A stretch of DNA of 64,000 nucleotides from Pseudomonas pergaminensis. GTDB lineage: Bacteria; Pseudomonadota; Gammaproteobacteria; Pseudomonadales; Pseudomonadaceae. A model generated the notes under the pieces. The model worked only from the letters and a program-made list of their open reading frames with translations, ran no database searches and was not told the origin of the DNA. Both the position numbers and the translations under genes were made by a program. Of the stretch, positions 27,020-35,640 are shown one piece after another; the stretch's first letter is position 1, and every line of letters begins with the position of its first letter. The stretch covers positions 1,674,001 to 1,738,000 of the forward strand of contig NZ_CP078013.2 in NCBI RefSeq assembly GCF_024112395.2, in the 5' to 3' direction.

Positions 27020-28153
27020 GTGGCCATCGATATTCACTGGATCTGCGACAACGATAGCCTCGGCCAGCATTGCGCCGAATGGCAGCAGTTGCCATTCGTC
27101 GCCCTCGACACCGAATTCATGCGGGTCGACACCTTTTATCCCATTGCCGGGCTGATCCAGATCGGTGATGGCGTTCGCGCTTACCTGATCGACCCCCTGA
27201 CCATCGACAACTGGCAACCCCTGGCCGCCTTGCTGGAAAACCCGGCGGTGATCAAGGTGGTGCACGCCTGCAGCGAAGACCTCGAAGTGTTGCTGCGCCT
27301 GACCGGCAGCCTGCCGGTGCCGTTGTTCGACACCCAATTGGCGGCGGCTTACCTGAACCTCGGTTTCTCCATGGGCTATTCGCGCCTGGTGCAAGCCGTG
27401 CTGGATATCGAACTGCCCAAGGGCGAGACCCGTTCGGACTGGCTGCAGCGGCCATTGTCCGAGACGCAGGTCAGCTACGCCGCCGAAGACGCGGTGCACC
27501 TGGCCGAGGTGTACATCCGCCTGCGCCCGCAGCTGTCGGATGACAAATACGCCTGGGTGCTGGAGGACGGCGCCGAATTGGTCGCCAACCTGCGCCGCGA
27601 AGTCGACCCTTACGAGGTGTATCGCGACGCCAAGCTGGCGTGGAAGCTATCCCGCGCCCAGCTCGCCGTGCTGCGTGAACTGTGCGCCTGGCGCGAGCAA
27701 CAAGCCCGTGCCCGGGACCTGCCGCGCAACCGCATCATTCGCGAACACTCATTGTGGCCCCTGGCCAAATCCCAGCCGGATAACCTCGCCGCGCTGGGCA
27801 AGATCGAAGACATGCACCCGCGTACCGTGCGTCAGGACGGTCAGTTCCTGCTGGACCTGATCAAGCGTGCCGGCAGCGTGCCCATGGACCAATGGCCGCC
27901 TGCCGTTGCCGAACCGTTGCCGGTGGATGCCGCCGCACTGATCAAGCAACTGCGCGCCCTTGGCCAAGCAGAGGCCGAACGCCTGGACATGGCGCCGGAA
28001 CTGATGCTGCGCAAGAAAACCCTCGAAGCCCTGGTCAAAAGCGGCTATCCCGATGGGCCTTATAAATTGCCAGACTCGCTGCGTGGCTGGCGCCGCGAGT
28101 TGATGGGCCAGGCGCTGCTCGACAGCCTGGCCACTGCCGGAGAACAGCCTTGA
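27020..28153 (+). CDS. rnd: Ribonuclease D
   Basis: 377 residues from a GTG at 27020 behind AAGGGAGAG. It is a DEDDy 3'-5' exoribonuclease for tRNA 3' processing: FVALDTEF (Asp and Glu), [12 protein letters not shown] (Asp) and [10 protein letters not shown] (Tyr and Asp) give the catalytic set. A HRDC domain follows near residues 210-290 ([20 protein letters not shown]). A TATACT box at 26987-26992 is a plausible -10. The stop overlaps the start of ycgL. Confidence 0.95.
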   Translation: MAIDIHWICDNDSLGQHCAEWQQLPFVALDTEFMRVDTFYPIAGLIQIGDGVRAYLIDPLTIDNWQPLAALLENPAVIKVVHACSEDLEVLLRLTGSLPVPLFDTQLAAAYLNLGFSMGYSRLVQAVLDIELPKGETRSDWLQRPLSETQVSYAAEDAVHLAEVYIRLRPQLSDDKYAWVLEDGAELVANLRREVDPYEVYRDAKLAWKLSRAQLAVLRELCAWREQQARARDLPRNRIIREHSLWPLAKSQPDNLAALGKIEDMHPRTVRQDGQFLLDLIKRAGSVPMDQWPPAVAEPLPVDAAALIKQLRALGQAEAERLDMAPELMLRKKTLEALVKSGYPDGPYKLPDSLRGWRRELMGQALLDSLATAGEQP

Positions 28154-28443
28154 AACGTATCTGCTCCATCTATCGCAGCAAGAAAAAAGACGGGATGTAC
28201 CTTTACGTGCTGAAAAGCGACGCCCTGGAGCGCGTGCCGGAACCCTTGATGGAAGCCTTCGGCAAGGCCCATCACGCGTTTGACATGGTGCTGACGCCGG
28301 AGCGCAAGCTGTCCCGCGAGGACATCGCCGTGGTCCTGGAAAACCTCGACAAGCAGGGCTATCACCTGCAAATGCCACCGGCCGAGGACGAGTACATCGA
28401 ACACTTGCCCGAAGAGCTGCTGCGCCGTAACGACCCGATGTGA
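28150..28443 (+). CDS. YcgL-domain protein
   Basis: 97 residues, starting with TTG in the overlap TTGA with the rnd stop, so translation is coupled to rnd. [20 protein letters not shown] (20 residues) is the YcgL family start. The family is conserved in gammaproteobacteria beside rnd; its molecular function is not established. A small hairpin GCCCCG-TC-CGGGGC follows at 28453-28466. Confidence 0.9.
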   Translation: MKRICSIYRSKKKDGMYLYVLKSDALERVPEPLMEAFGKAHHAFDMVLTPERKLSREDIAVVLENLDKQGYHLQMPPAEDEYIEHLPEELLRRNDPM

Positions 28444-28550
28444 TCGATCCGTGCCCCGTCCGGGGCGCGTGCTTCAATGGAATCGTATAAGTGGGCGGTG
28501 GCCGTAAGGATGCGGGCGGCCGCCCGTACTGTTTTTGAAAGGTTTTAAGC

Positions 28551-29483
28551 ATGCGTGTTCTGATTGCTGAACAGGATCACCCGCTCTACGCCCAACTGCT
28601 GGGCGAAGCGGCACCTGACCTTGAAGTGCTCACCAGCGGCGACTCGGCCGAACTGTCGCGCCTGGCCGCCGATTGCCCGGTATGGCTGGGTCAGCCGGAC
28701 CTGTTGGCCACTTTGTTGCGTCAAGGCCATCAGCCGCAATGGCTGCAATCGACGTGGGCTGGCATCACGCCATTGCTGGCCGAAGGCCTACCCCGCGATT
28801 ATCGCCTGACCCGGGCTGTTGGCATCTTTGGCCAGGTCATGGCCGAATTCGTGCTCACCTACATGCTCGGCCACGAACGTGAAGTGCTGGCGCGCCTGGT
28901 CAGTCAGGTCGAGCGCAAATGGGACAACCGCATGGGCCAGAGCCTGGCGGGGCGCAAGGCGCTGATCGTCGGTACTGGCGATATCGGCCAGAGCGTCGCC
29001 GAGTTCCTGCTGCCGTTCGGCGTGAAGCTCTACGGTATTGCCAGCGCTGCGCGCGAGCAGGCGCCGTTTATTGAAGTGGCCGGGCTCGACCAATTGGGCC
29101 GGCTGGTGGGGGAGGTGGACTATGTGATCAACCTGCTGCCCAACACGCCGAACACCCATGACCTGTACGACGCGGCGCTGTTCAAGCAATTCAAGCCGAC
29201 CGGGTTGTTCATCAACGTCGGGCGCGGAGTGGCGGTGGTGGATGCGGACTTGGTCGAGGCCCTGAAAGAAGGGCATCTGGCCGGCGCGGTGATTGATGTG
29301 TGCCGCCAGGAACCGCTGCCACAGCGTCATCCGTTCTGGACAGCCTGGGGGCTGCTGCTCACCGGCCACAGTTCGGCGCCGACTTCGCCTGAATTGATGG
29401 TGGCGCTGTTTGTGCAAAACCTGCGGGCGTATCAGGCCAAGCAAGCGCTGCGCGGCGAAGTGGATTTCGAACGCGGTTACTGA
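28551..29483 (+). CDS. D-2-hydroxyacid dehydrogenase (glyoxylate/hydroxypyruvate reductase type)
   Basis: 310 residues. The NAD(P)-binding domain shows IVGTGDIGQSVAEFLLPFG, then LLPNTPNTHDLY, NVGRGVAVVDADL (catalytic Arg region), and a late Glu and His in RQEPLPQRHPFW and TGHSSAPT. This corresponds to the GhrA-like branch. A GAAAGGT ribosome site precedes the ATG. The hrp-box-like element of the next gene begins only 20 bases after its stop. Confidence 0.9.
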   Translation: MRVLIAEQDHPLYAQLLGEAAPDLEVLTSGDSAELSRLAADCPVWLGQPDLLATLLRQGHQPQWLQSTWAGITPLLAEGLPRDYRLTRAVGIFGQVMAEFVLTYMLGHEREVLARLVSQVERKWDNRMGQSLAGRKALIVGTGDIGQSVAEFLLPFGVKLYGIASAAREQAPFIEVAGLDQLGRLVGEVDYVINLLPNTPNTHDLYDAALFKQFKPTGLFINVGRGVAVVDADLVEALKEGHLAGAVIDVCRQEPLPQRHPFWTAWGLLLTGHSSAPTSPELMVALFVQNLRAYQAKQALRGEVDFERGY

Positions 29484-29503
29484 TCACGTTTCACCGTCCT
29501 GCT

Positions 29504-29532
29504 GGAACCGTTTTGCCAGGTTCCGGCACCAA
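29504..29532 (+). promoter_or_regulatory. Candidate hrp box (HrpL sigma-factor promoter)
   Basis: GGAACC (29504-29509), a 16-base spacer, then GCACCAA (29526-29532). The published-style consensus is GGAACC-N15/16-CCACNNA, so only the first base of the second box differs. It lies 33 bases upstream of the effector-like gene and in the same direction. The first box also forms an inverted repeat with GGTTCC (29519-29524), so a plain hairpin after the dehydrogenase gene is the competing explanation. Confidence 0.55.
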
Positions 29533-29565
29533 GAGTGACCTCTTGGCCACGGACTGGTGAAATCC

Positions 29566-32500
29566 ATGATCGTCCTCAATGCTTCCCGCGCTTCTGTCCC
29601 ATTCATTCAAACGGGGAAGGCGCAAAGCCCTGCCCCAACAGTCTCCAGACCCACTGAAAGCGTGCGGGCCAGTCCCGCAGCCGCGCCGGCACTGGGCAAT
29701 TTCGGCGGCGCGCTCTCTTGGCCGATTCCGCTGACGGCGCCGCAACGGCAAGCCATCCTCGAGGTGATGCCGGACAGTCGCAAGGGCGTGTTGGGGTATT
29801 TGCTCAGCGGCAGTGCGGTGACCAACGCCGACCTGCAAGACCCGGCACTCGCCTTGCAAAAGCTGCTGGCTTCCCCCAAGGCCCAGGCACTGGGACGGGT
29901 CATCCAGGACGAACTCGGTGGTTTGCCGACTGACACAAGCCTGCATGATTACGTGATGGCCGCCCTCCAGCTCGGGCTGGCTCCGCAGCTTGGGCAAGCC
30001 AGCCCGATCGGCGGCTTTGACCTTGGGCAGAGCGCGCACTGGGGCATGCCGGCGTCCGTGGTGGTTAAGGGCTTGGAGCGCCATCTGGTCGAGCAGGGGC
30101 GGGCGACGTCTCAAACCGCTACGCTGGCGGCGCACCTGCTGCTGGCGTCGACGGCGCCCGAGTTTCTGGTCAAGGACATTCCTGCCATTGTCACGTATGG
30201 AAGCCTTACCTGGGCCCAACTGGCAATGGCGGTCGCCAAGGTCGAAGCGGATTCGCCAGGGGCTGCGCGCTCAATGAGCTACGCCGAAGTGCTGGCGAAG
30301 TCGGGGCAAATAAGTGCTGACGGTCTGGATATCCAGCCCATGCAGCGTAAGGCCTTGATCGACTGGGCCGTGGCCAACGATGTGCTCGATGCCGTATCGC
30401 CCTTGACTGACAGTGACCTGGAGCGCGCACGCACGGCCTATAACAGTCAATTGAGCGCGTTGATGAACGCCAGCGCCGCCGTGCAGGTCGAGGTTCCCAG
30501 TCGTCGGGAAATGGCCTTGGCCAGACTCAAGGAGTGTTTTCCAGGCGTGGATCCGAGTGTGTTCGAGATCCGCGCTATCCAGAAAGCCTGGCTCAGGCCA
30601 GGACGCCCCGGGCTTTTTCCGGGGATGCGTTCAATGCTCGATATTGTGATGGAGGGGGCCGTACTGGGGTCGCAGGAACATTGGTTGTCCAACGACGCCC
30701 GAATCCCCGTCACGCGTTTCTGTGAGCTGTATGAAGGCGGCGCCTTCAAGGTGGCCGAGGCCTTCAAGCGTCAGTACGACCACGCCATTCAATCGCTGGA
30801 GCAGGGGCACAAAGGCCTGGCCAGCTACCTTATTTCCACATTGCCACTGAAGGACAGGAACAACTTCAAGCACGGCAAGCTGGAGTTCTTCCACACCAAT
30901 CAATACACCATGGCCACGGATTTCCTGACCCCGCTTACCCTCAAGACGCGTGGGCATACCCTGCTGGTCAAGACCACGCGTGATGGGGAGGTCAACGTCT
31001 ATGAGCTGGATACCCGCAGCGGCAAGATCGAGAAACAGAACTACCTGAGGGATCACTATGCGCAGCCATACACCGCCGAGAACATGGAGACCCGGAACGC
31101 GAACCTGGTCAGTAAGACCGTGCTCTTGGGCACGATCAATGAGGGGCAGGGGGCGGGTGGCGACCGCTTCGACGCCATTGGCGATGTGTTCGCCCGTTCC
31201 CTGGACTTGAAAAATAAAGACTTGTTGACGTACGCCAGGGGCATCACCTCCTACGATGAAGCGCGGGATGTCGTCCACGCCATCGGTGAGTTCTTCTTGA
31301 ACCTGATCCCGTTCAGGTCCGCCATCGTCAACTTCATCAAGGGCAATTATGGCGAGGGGGCGGTGGACCTGGCGCTGGATGTGGTGGGGTTGTTGAGCTT
31401 CGGTGCGGGCAAAGCCGCCCAGGCCGGCAAAGCCTTTTCCAAGGGGTTTACCAGCATTCGCGGGTTGGCCAATGCACTGCGCTTTGTCGGCCTGGCAGCC
31501 ATTGAAGCCTTCAACCCGCTGGCGGGCCTTGGGGACTTGGCGGCGGGGAGCGCCTGGCTATTGAGCAAAGGCAGCCGCCTGGGAGTGCGGGCTGTCAATA
31601 AACTCCGCGGAGGCACCGCAAGCTATGACGTGCTGAAGGCTGCGAGCGCACAGCACGGTGTGGCGGCCACCGGCACCTTCAAGCTGGCCGGCCAGACGGT
31701 TGAAGGCGGCGCGGTGCTCAAGGACGGTAAGTGGTATAGCTTTGACGTGGACAGGATGCAGGCTTATGGCAGCCCGCTGGAAGATTTTACCGCCAAGGCG
31801 CGCGCGGTAGACGGTGTGCTGGCGACAGTGGAAGTGGCACCGGGTCGGGAGCTGAGCAACAAGCTGTTCCGCGAGTACAAAGTACCCAAATCCACTCTTG
31901 CCGGGCGCTCGCGCAACAGCCAGGGCGTGTATGTGGCGGCGGATGGTCACACGTCCCATATCCGGCATATCGACGACAGTGGCCGGGCGGCAGTCTATGA
32001 AGTCCGGGAAGTCACGCGCACCCCCGAGGGCGTGGTGCAGGCGCGCATCTACAGTGCCAATCGGCAGACTCCGCTGCTGGTTCAGCATGTGCAGGGTGAC
32101 CAGTGGATACGCTTGGGGGCGATGGGGGGGAACCCGCCCAGCGTTGGCTCGGACCTTGGGCGGATGATCGGCGGTGGCTCCGAGAGCCGTCTTTACGAAA
32201 GCCTCGACGGCGTCCATGTCTACAAGGAGACGCGAACGTCGGGCCATCAAAAAGTGCCTGACTACTTCGAGCGGCAAGCGCAGTGCCTGAACGAGTATTA
32301 CGGCGAAGGGTTTGCCGTGGCCCTGTTCGAAAACGGCCGCGGCTACCTGAAAATGAAAAAAATAGACGGGGTCTCGCTGGATGCCATTGCACCGCGCAGT
32401 CTGCCGCCGCAGGCTAAAGCGGCACTCGATGAGATGTTGGCAGACCTGCTGAAGAAAGAGATGTTTCCCAACGATGTTCAACTGTCCAACTTTATGTACT

Positions 32501-32652
32501 CGGCTAAAGAGAACAAGGTCTATCCGGTGGATTTCGACTTCCCGCCCCAGGATATCCTGCACTTTGATGACGCTACGTTTGCGATACACCGGGACGATTT
32601 CCTGCGTGACGCTGACAAGCTCAGGACGCAGTTCCGTGGGTTGATCGCGTAG
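29566..32652 (+). CDS. Large effector-like protein with C-terminal OspG-type kinase domain
   Basis: 1028 residues from the ATG at 29566, five bases after a GGTGA ribosome site. The first 30 residues have no Asp or Glu, aliphatic residues at 3 and 4, and are rich in Ser, Ala and Pro, as in type III secretion signals. The central part is unrecognised; about residues 569-682 are hydrophobic/glycine-rich. The C terminus is kinase-like: GGGSES (869-874), VYKE (Lys887), NDVQLSN (Asp970, Asn975, five apart as in kinases) and VDFDF (Asp989 as the DFG aspartate). I read this as the OspG/NleH effector-kinase group. No secretion genes lie in the window. It interrupts a housekeeping run. Confidence 0.75.
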   Translation: MIVLNASRASVPFIQTGKAQSPAPTVSRPTESVRASPAAAPALGNFGGALSWPIPLTAPQRQAILEVMPDSRKGVLGYLLSGSAVTNADLQDPALALQKLLASPKAQALGRVIQDELGGLPTDTSLHDYVMAALQLGLAPQLGQASPIGGFDLGQSAHWGMPASVVVKGLERHLVEQGRATSQTATLAAHLLLASTAPEFLVKDIPAIVTYGSLTWAQLAMAVAKVEADSPGAARSMSYAEVLAKSGQISADGLDIQPMQRKALIDWAVANDVLDAVSPLTDSDLERARTAYNSQLSALMNASAAVQVEVPSRREMALARLKECFPGVDPSVFEIRAIQKAWLRPGRPGLFPGMRSMLDIVMEGAVLGSQEHWLSNDARIPVTRFCELYEGGAFKVAEAFKRQYDHAIQSLEQGHKGLASYLISTLPLKDRNNFKHGKLEFFHTNQYTMATDFLTPLTLKTRGHTLLVKTTRDGEVNVYELDTRSGKIEKQNYLRDHYAQPYTAENMETRNANLVSKTVLLGTINEGQGAGGDRFDAIGDVFARSLDLKNKDLLTYARGITSYDEARDVVHAIGEFFLNLIPFRSAIVNFIKGNYGEGAVDLALDVVGLLSFGAGKAAQAGKAFSKGFTSIRGLANALRFVGLAAIEAFNPLAGLGDLAAGSAWLLSKGSRLGVRAVNKLRGGTASYDVLKAASAQHGVAATGTFKLAGQTVEGGAVLKDGKWYSFDVDRMQAYGSPLEDFTAKARAVDGVLATVEVAPGRELSNKLFREYKVPKSTLAGRSRNSQGVYVAADGHTSHIRHIDDSGRAAVYEVREVTRTPEGVVQARIYSANRQTPLLVQHVQGDQWIRLGAMGGNPPSVGSDLGRMIGGGSESRLYESLDGVHVYKETRTSGHQKVPDYFERQAQCLNEYYGEGFAVALFENGRGYLKMKKIDGVSLDAIAPRSLPPQAKAALDEMLADLLKKEMFPNDVQLSNFMYSAKENKVYPVDFDFPPQDILHFDDATFAIHRDDFLRDADKLRTQFRGLIA

Positions 32653-32661
32653 ACGTTGCAA

Positions 32662-32679
32662 CTGCCCCCTCGGGGGCAG
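32662..32679. terminator. GC-rich stem-loop between convergent genes
   Basis: CTGCCCCC-TC-GGGGGCAG gives an eight-pair perfect stem placed nine bases after the kinase gene stop and 13 bases before the nitroreductase stop. Only a short CTT follows, so it is a weak or bidirectional terminator. Confidence 0.55.
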
Positions 32680-32692
32680 CCTTAACGTGGTG

Positions 32693-33277
32693 CTACAGGC
32701 TGAAATCGCCTTCTGACACCAGCTCGCTCAGCGGCTTGCGCGGGCTGGGGGCTTCGCGACCTTGCAGGTATTCCGGCAAGCTCGACTTGTCCCCCAATTT
32801 GCCGATCGCCACGGCGGCATGCAGTGCATAACCTTCCGGGATTTTCAGCTCTTTGCGGGTCAGCTCCTGATCGAATCCGGCCATGCCGTGGGTGTGCCAG
32901 CCGCTGAGGCTGGCCTGCAGCGCCAGGTGGCCCCAGGCGGAACCGGTGTCGAAGGTGTGCCACAGGGCCGGGGTTTCTTCGGTGGCGCCGGGGGCGGTGA
33001 AGTCGGTTTTCGAGGCGATGATCACCAGGGCCGATGCATGCTGCGCCCAGTTACGGTTGAATTCATTCAGCAAACCCAGGAAACGCTCCCAGTCTGGCGT
33101 GTCGCGGCGCGCGTAGAGAAAACGCCACGGCTGCGAGTTGTAGGCGGAGGGTGCCCAGCGTGCGGCTTCGAAGAAGCTCAGCAGGGTGTCCTTGGAGATG
33201 CTCTCGCCGGTGAAGGCGCGAGGTGACCAGCGGTCGGTGAACTGGGTGTGGATCGGATAATCGGCAACACGGGTCAT
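32693..33277 (-). CDS. Nitroreductase-family FMN oxidoreductase
   Basis: 194 residues. RWSPRAFTGE supplies the FMN-phosphate-binding arginines and AARWAPSAYNSQPWRFLYA is the second FMN contact region; GMAGFDQELTRKELKIPEGY is the usual C-terminal helix area. Such proteins reduce quinones, nitroaromatics or other acceptors using NAD(P)H. It is convergent with the effector-like gene. Confidence 0.88.
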   Translation of the reverse strand: MTRVADYPIHTQFTDRWSPRAFTGESISKDTLLSFFEAARWAPSAYNSQPWRFLYARRDTPDWERFLGLLNEFNRNWAQHASALVIIASKTDFTAPGATEETPALWHTFDTGSAWGHLALQASLSGWHTHGMAGFDQELTRKELKIPEGYALHAAVAIGKLGDKSSLPEYLQGREAPSPRKPLSELVSEGDFSL

Positions 33278-33430
33278 GAGCAGTTCCTGATCGTCAATTC
33301 GGCGCTCAAAACTACTGCGCGGCCACTAGACTGACAAGTGTTGTTACACCGCCAGTCGCTAGCGCTTGGTTCCAGGCGCCGTGGGCACTAGACTGGCGGC
33401 CTTTTCACCTACCGATACTGATGTAGAGCC

Positions 33431-33880
33431 ATGGCCGCCAAAGTCGAACCCTTCTGGATACGCAAAACCCTTGAACACCTCGATCAGGAGGAGTGGGAGT
33501 CGTTGTGCGACGGCTGTGGCCTGTGCTGCCTGCAAAAGCTTGAGGACGAAGACGACAACAGCGTCTATTACACGCGTATCGCCTGCAAACTGCTCGACCT
33601 GAAAACCTGCCAGTGCACTGACTACCCCAACCGCCGTGCGTCGGTGCCGGATTGCATCCAGCTCACCCCAGGCCAGGCCGACCAGTTCAAATGGCTGCCA
33701 CCGACCTGTGGCTACCGCCTGGTCAGCGAGCGCAAGGACCTGCCGCTGTGGCACCACCTGGTTTGTGGCGACCGTGATGCCGTGCACCATGAACGCATTT
33801 CCCAGTCCGGGCGCATGCTCAGCGAAGGCAGCGTGCCCGAGGATGACTGGGAGGATTACCTGATTTTCCGCGCGGGCTGA
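33431..33880 (+). CDS. YcgN-family cysteine-cluster protein (UPF0260)
   Basis: 149 residues. It carries the conserved cluster [13 protein letters not shown] (C-x2-C-x2-C-C), then [19 protein letters not shown] and PDCIQLTP, ten or so cysteines likely to hold an iron-sulphur cluster or zinc. The family is widespread in proteobacteria and its function is not established. The next gene starts 13 bases after the stop, so the two probably form an operon. Confidence 0.9.
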   Translation: MAAKVEPFWIRKTLEHLDQEEWESLCDGCGLCCLQKLEDEDDNSVYYTRIACKLLDLKTCQCTDYPNRRASVPDCIQLTPGQADQFKWLPPTCGYRLVSERKDLPLWHHLVCGDRDAVHHERISQSGRMLSEGSVPEDDWEDYLIFRAG

Positions 33881-33893
33881 ACAAGGAGTGGGT

Positions 33894-35114
33894 ATGAGGG
33901 TGGGATTCAAGCTGGCGGCATCGGTCGTGCTGCTGGCACTGAGCACGTCGGGCTGGTGCGCGAAGAAAGTCGACCTGGACTACCACGTCAAGCTCCTGCC
34001 CCAGAGCGATCAGGCCGAGGTGCGTGTGAGCCTGTCCCAGGGCTCGGTGGTGCGCAGCCTCAACTTCGACCTCGGCCACGACGGTGACTACAGCGACTTC
34101 AAGGCCGACGGCCAGTGGAGCGTCAATGAGCACCGAGGCGTGTGGCAACCCAGCGCCAGCAAAGCCAGCCTCACCTACCGTGTGCGCCTTACCCATGCGC
34201 GCAAACCCGGTACTTTTGAGGCGCGGATGACGCCGAGCTGGGCGCTGTTTCGCGGCGAAGACCTGGTGCCGCCGGCGCGGCTCGACCAGCAGGACGGCAT
34301 CGAGTTGGTCTCGCGCCTGGTGTTCGAGCTGCCGGCCGGCTGGAAAAGCGTCGAAACCGCCTGGCCGCGCATCGGCAAGCGCACATTCCGCATCGATAAC
34401 GTTTCCCGCCTGTTCGACCGCCCCACCGGCTGGATGCTCGCCGGCAACCTCGGCAGCCGCCGCGTGCGCCTGGGCGAGACAGAAGTCACCGTGGCCTCGC
34501 CCAAAGGCCAGGCCATGCGCCGCATGGATGTGCTGACGTTGCTAACCTTTGTCTGGCCGCAGGTGGAGGCCGCTTTCCCGCGGCATCCGGCGAAACTGCT
34601 GGTGGTGGGCGCCAGTGATCCGATGCGCCGTGGCGCGTTCTCGGCGCGCGACTCGATCTACCTCAACAGCCGCACCCCACTGGTCAGCGAAAACGGCAGC
34701 AGCCCGTTGGTGCGGGAAGTGGTGCAGGCAATCGGGCGCTTCAATGACCACGACACCAGTGATTGGATCAGCGAAGGCCTGGCCGAGTACTACGGCATCG
34801 AACTGGTGCGCCGCGCCGGTGGCATCACCGATGAGCGGTATCAGGCGATACAGGCGCGGTTGACGAAGGAAGGCAAGGAGGTGACCAGCCTGCGCGGTGA
34901 GCACGTCAGTGGTGCGACGGTGTCACGGGCGGTGGTGATGCTGCAGGAACTGGATCGCGAGATTCGCGTGAAGACTCACAACAAGCGCTCCCTGGATGAC
35001 CTCGCGCAAGCGGTAATGCGCGCCAACAGCATCACGACGGCGGAGTTCGTGCAGTTGGCAGAGAGCATCATTGGCGAGTCGTCGGTGGTGCTGGATAGTA
35101 AGCTGCTGCGTTGA
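33894..35114 (+). CDS. Exported peptidase-like protein with degenerate HExxH motif
   Basis: 406 residues from the ATG at 33894, five bases after AAGGAG. It has a signal peptide (FKLAASVVLLALSTSGWCA). The layout recalls gluzincin (M1/M61) aminopeptidases: a beta-rich N-terminal half, then a helical part where SEGLAEYYGIEL (Glu294) looks like the third zinc-ligand helix. Upstream, the position of HExxH reads REVVQ (274-278), so both zinc histidines are replaced while Glu275 stays. It is probably a non-catalytic relative, binding rather than cleaving. I do not recognise a named family. Confidence 0.7.
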   Translation: MRVGFKLAASVVLLALSTSGWCAKKVDLDYHVKLLPQSDQAEVRVSLSQGSVVRSLNFDLGHDGDYSDFKADGQWSVNEHRGVWQPSASKASLTYRVRLTHARKPGTFEARMTPSWALFRGEDLVPPARLDQQDGIELVSRLVFELPAGWKSVETAWPRIGKRTFRIDNVSRLFDRPTGWMLAGNLGSRRVRLGETEVTVASPKGQAMRRMDVLTLLTFVWPQVEAAFPRHPAKLLVVGASDPMRRGAFSARDSIYLNSRTPLVSENGSSPLVREVVQAIGRFNDHDTSDWISEGLAEYYGIELVRRAGGITDERYQAIQARLTKEGKEVTSLRGEHVSGATVSRAVVMLQELDREIRVKTHNKRSLDDLAQAVMRANSITTAEFVQLAESIIGESSVVLDSKLLR

Positions 35115-35140
35115 ACCCTTGCTGAACCTCCGCAATTCCT

Positions 35141-35214
35141 TGTAGGAGCCCGGCTTGCCGGCGATAGGGCCATCAAGGACGCCATCGCCGGTAAGCCGGG
35201 CTCCTACAGGTCGG
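35141..35214. repeat. REPIN: two inverted REP cores
   Basis: GTAGGAGCCCGGCTTGCCGG is mirrored by CCGGTAAGCCGGGCTCCTAC, the same family as at 15379-15448. It lies between convergent genes. Confidence 0.87.
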
Positions 35215-35221
35215 GGTAATG

Positions 35222-35572
35222 TCAGCCGGTGGTTTTTACGGCTTTCTCAGCGGCCACTTCGGCCTTGGTCTTCAAGTTCTTCAATTCTTCCCCGGCCCGC
35301 TCGATCTTTGCGCGCACCGTGTTCATTTCCTGGCGGCCCTGTTCGAGCTTGTCCTTGAGCGTGCTGTGCCCGGTAAAACCACGGGCCAGTGCCACGCCGC
35401 CGATCGCCACTTGGATCAAGCCGAAAATCCCACCTCGGCGCAGGCCTTTGCCGACCATCATCACGCCACCGGCCACCGAGCCGATGCGCTCCCAACCGTG
35501 CACGTTTTGCGTGGGCTGGGTCTGGAACGGCGTGTGTTCGATGATAGGTCGCAAGGTTTTGCTGTCGCTCAT
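35222..35572 (-). CDS. Small membrane protein, DUF2892/YgaP-like, with coiled-coil tail
   Basis: 116 residues. A polar N terminus is followed by two short hydrophobic segments (IGSVAGGVMMVGKGL and GGIFGLIQVAIGGVALARG) like the YgaP/DUF2892 membrane hairpin. Residues 75-112 then form a charged heptad-like helix (KLEQGRQEMNTVRAKIERAGEE). It could be a membrane anchor with an oligomerising tail. GGAG precedes the ATG. Confidence 0.78.
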   Translation of the reverse strand: MSDSKTLRPIIEHTPFQTQPTQNVHGWERIGSVAGGVMMVGKGLRRGGIFGLIQVAIGGVALARGFTGHSTLKDKLEQGRQEMNTVRAKIERAGEELKNLKTKAEVAAEKAVKTTG

Positions 35573-35640
35573 GATCTGTCTCCAACGAGGGCTATTGATA
35601 AATAGCTGACTGCCCGCAGGCGCCGGATGTTCCCTAAATC

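Noticed and set aside
29504..29527. Rho-independent terminator of the dehydrogenase gene
   Set aside because: The GGAACC/GGTTCC dyad has no U-run after it; kept only as the alternative to the hrp box.
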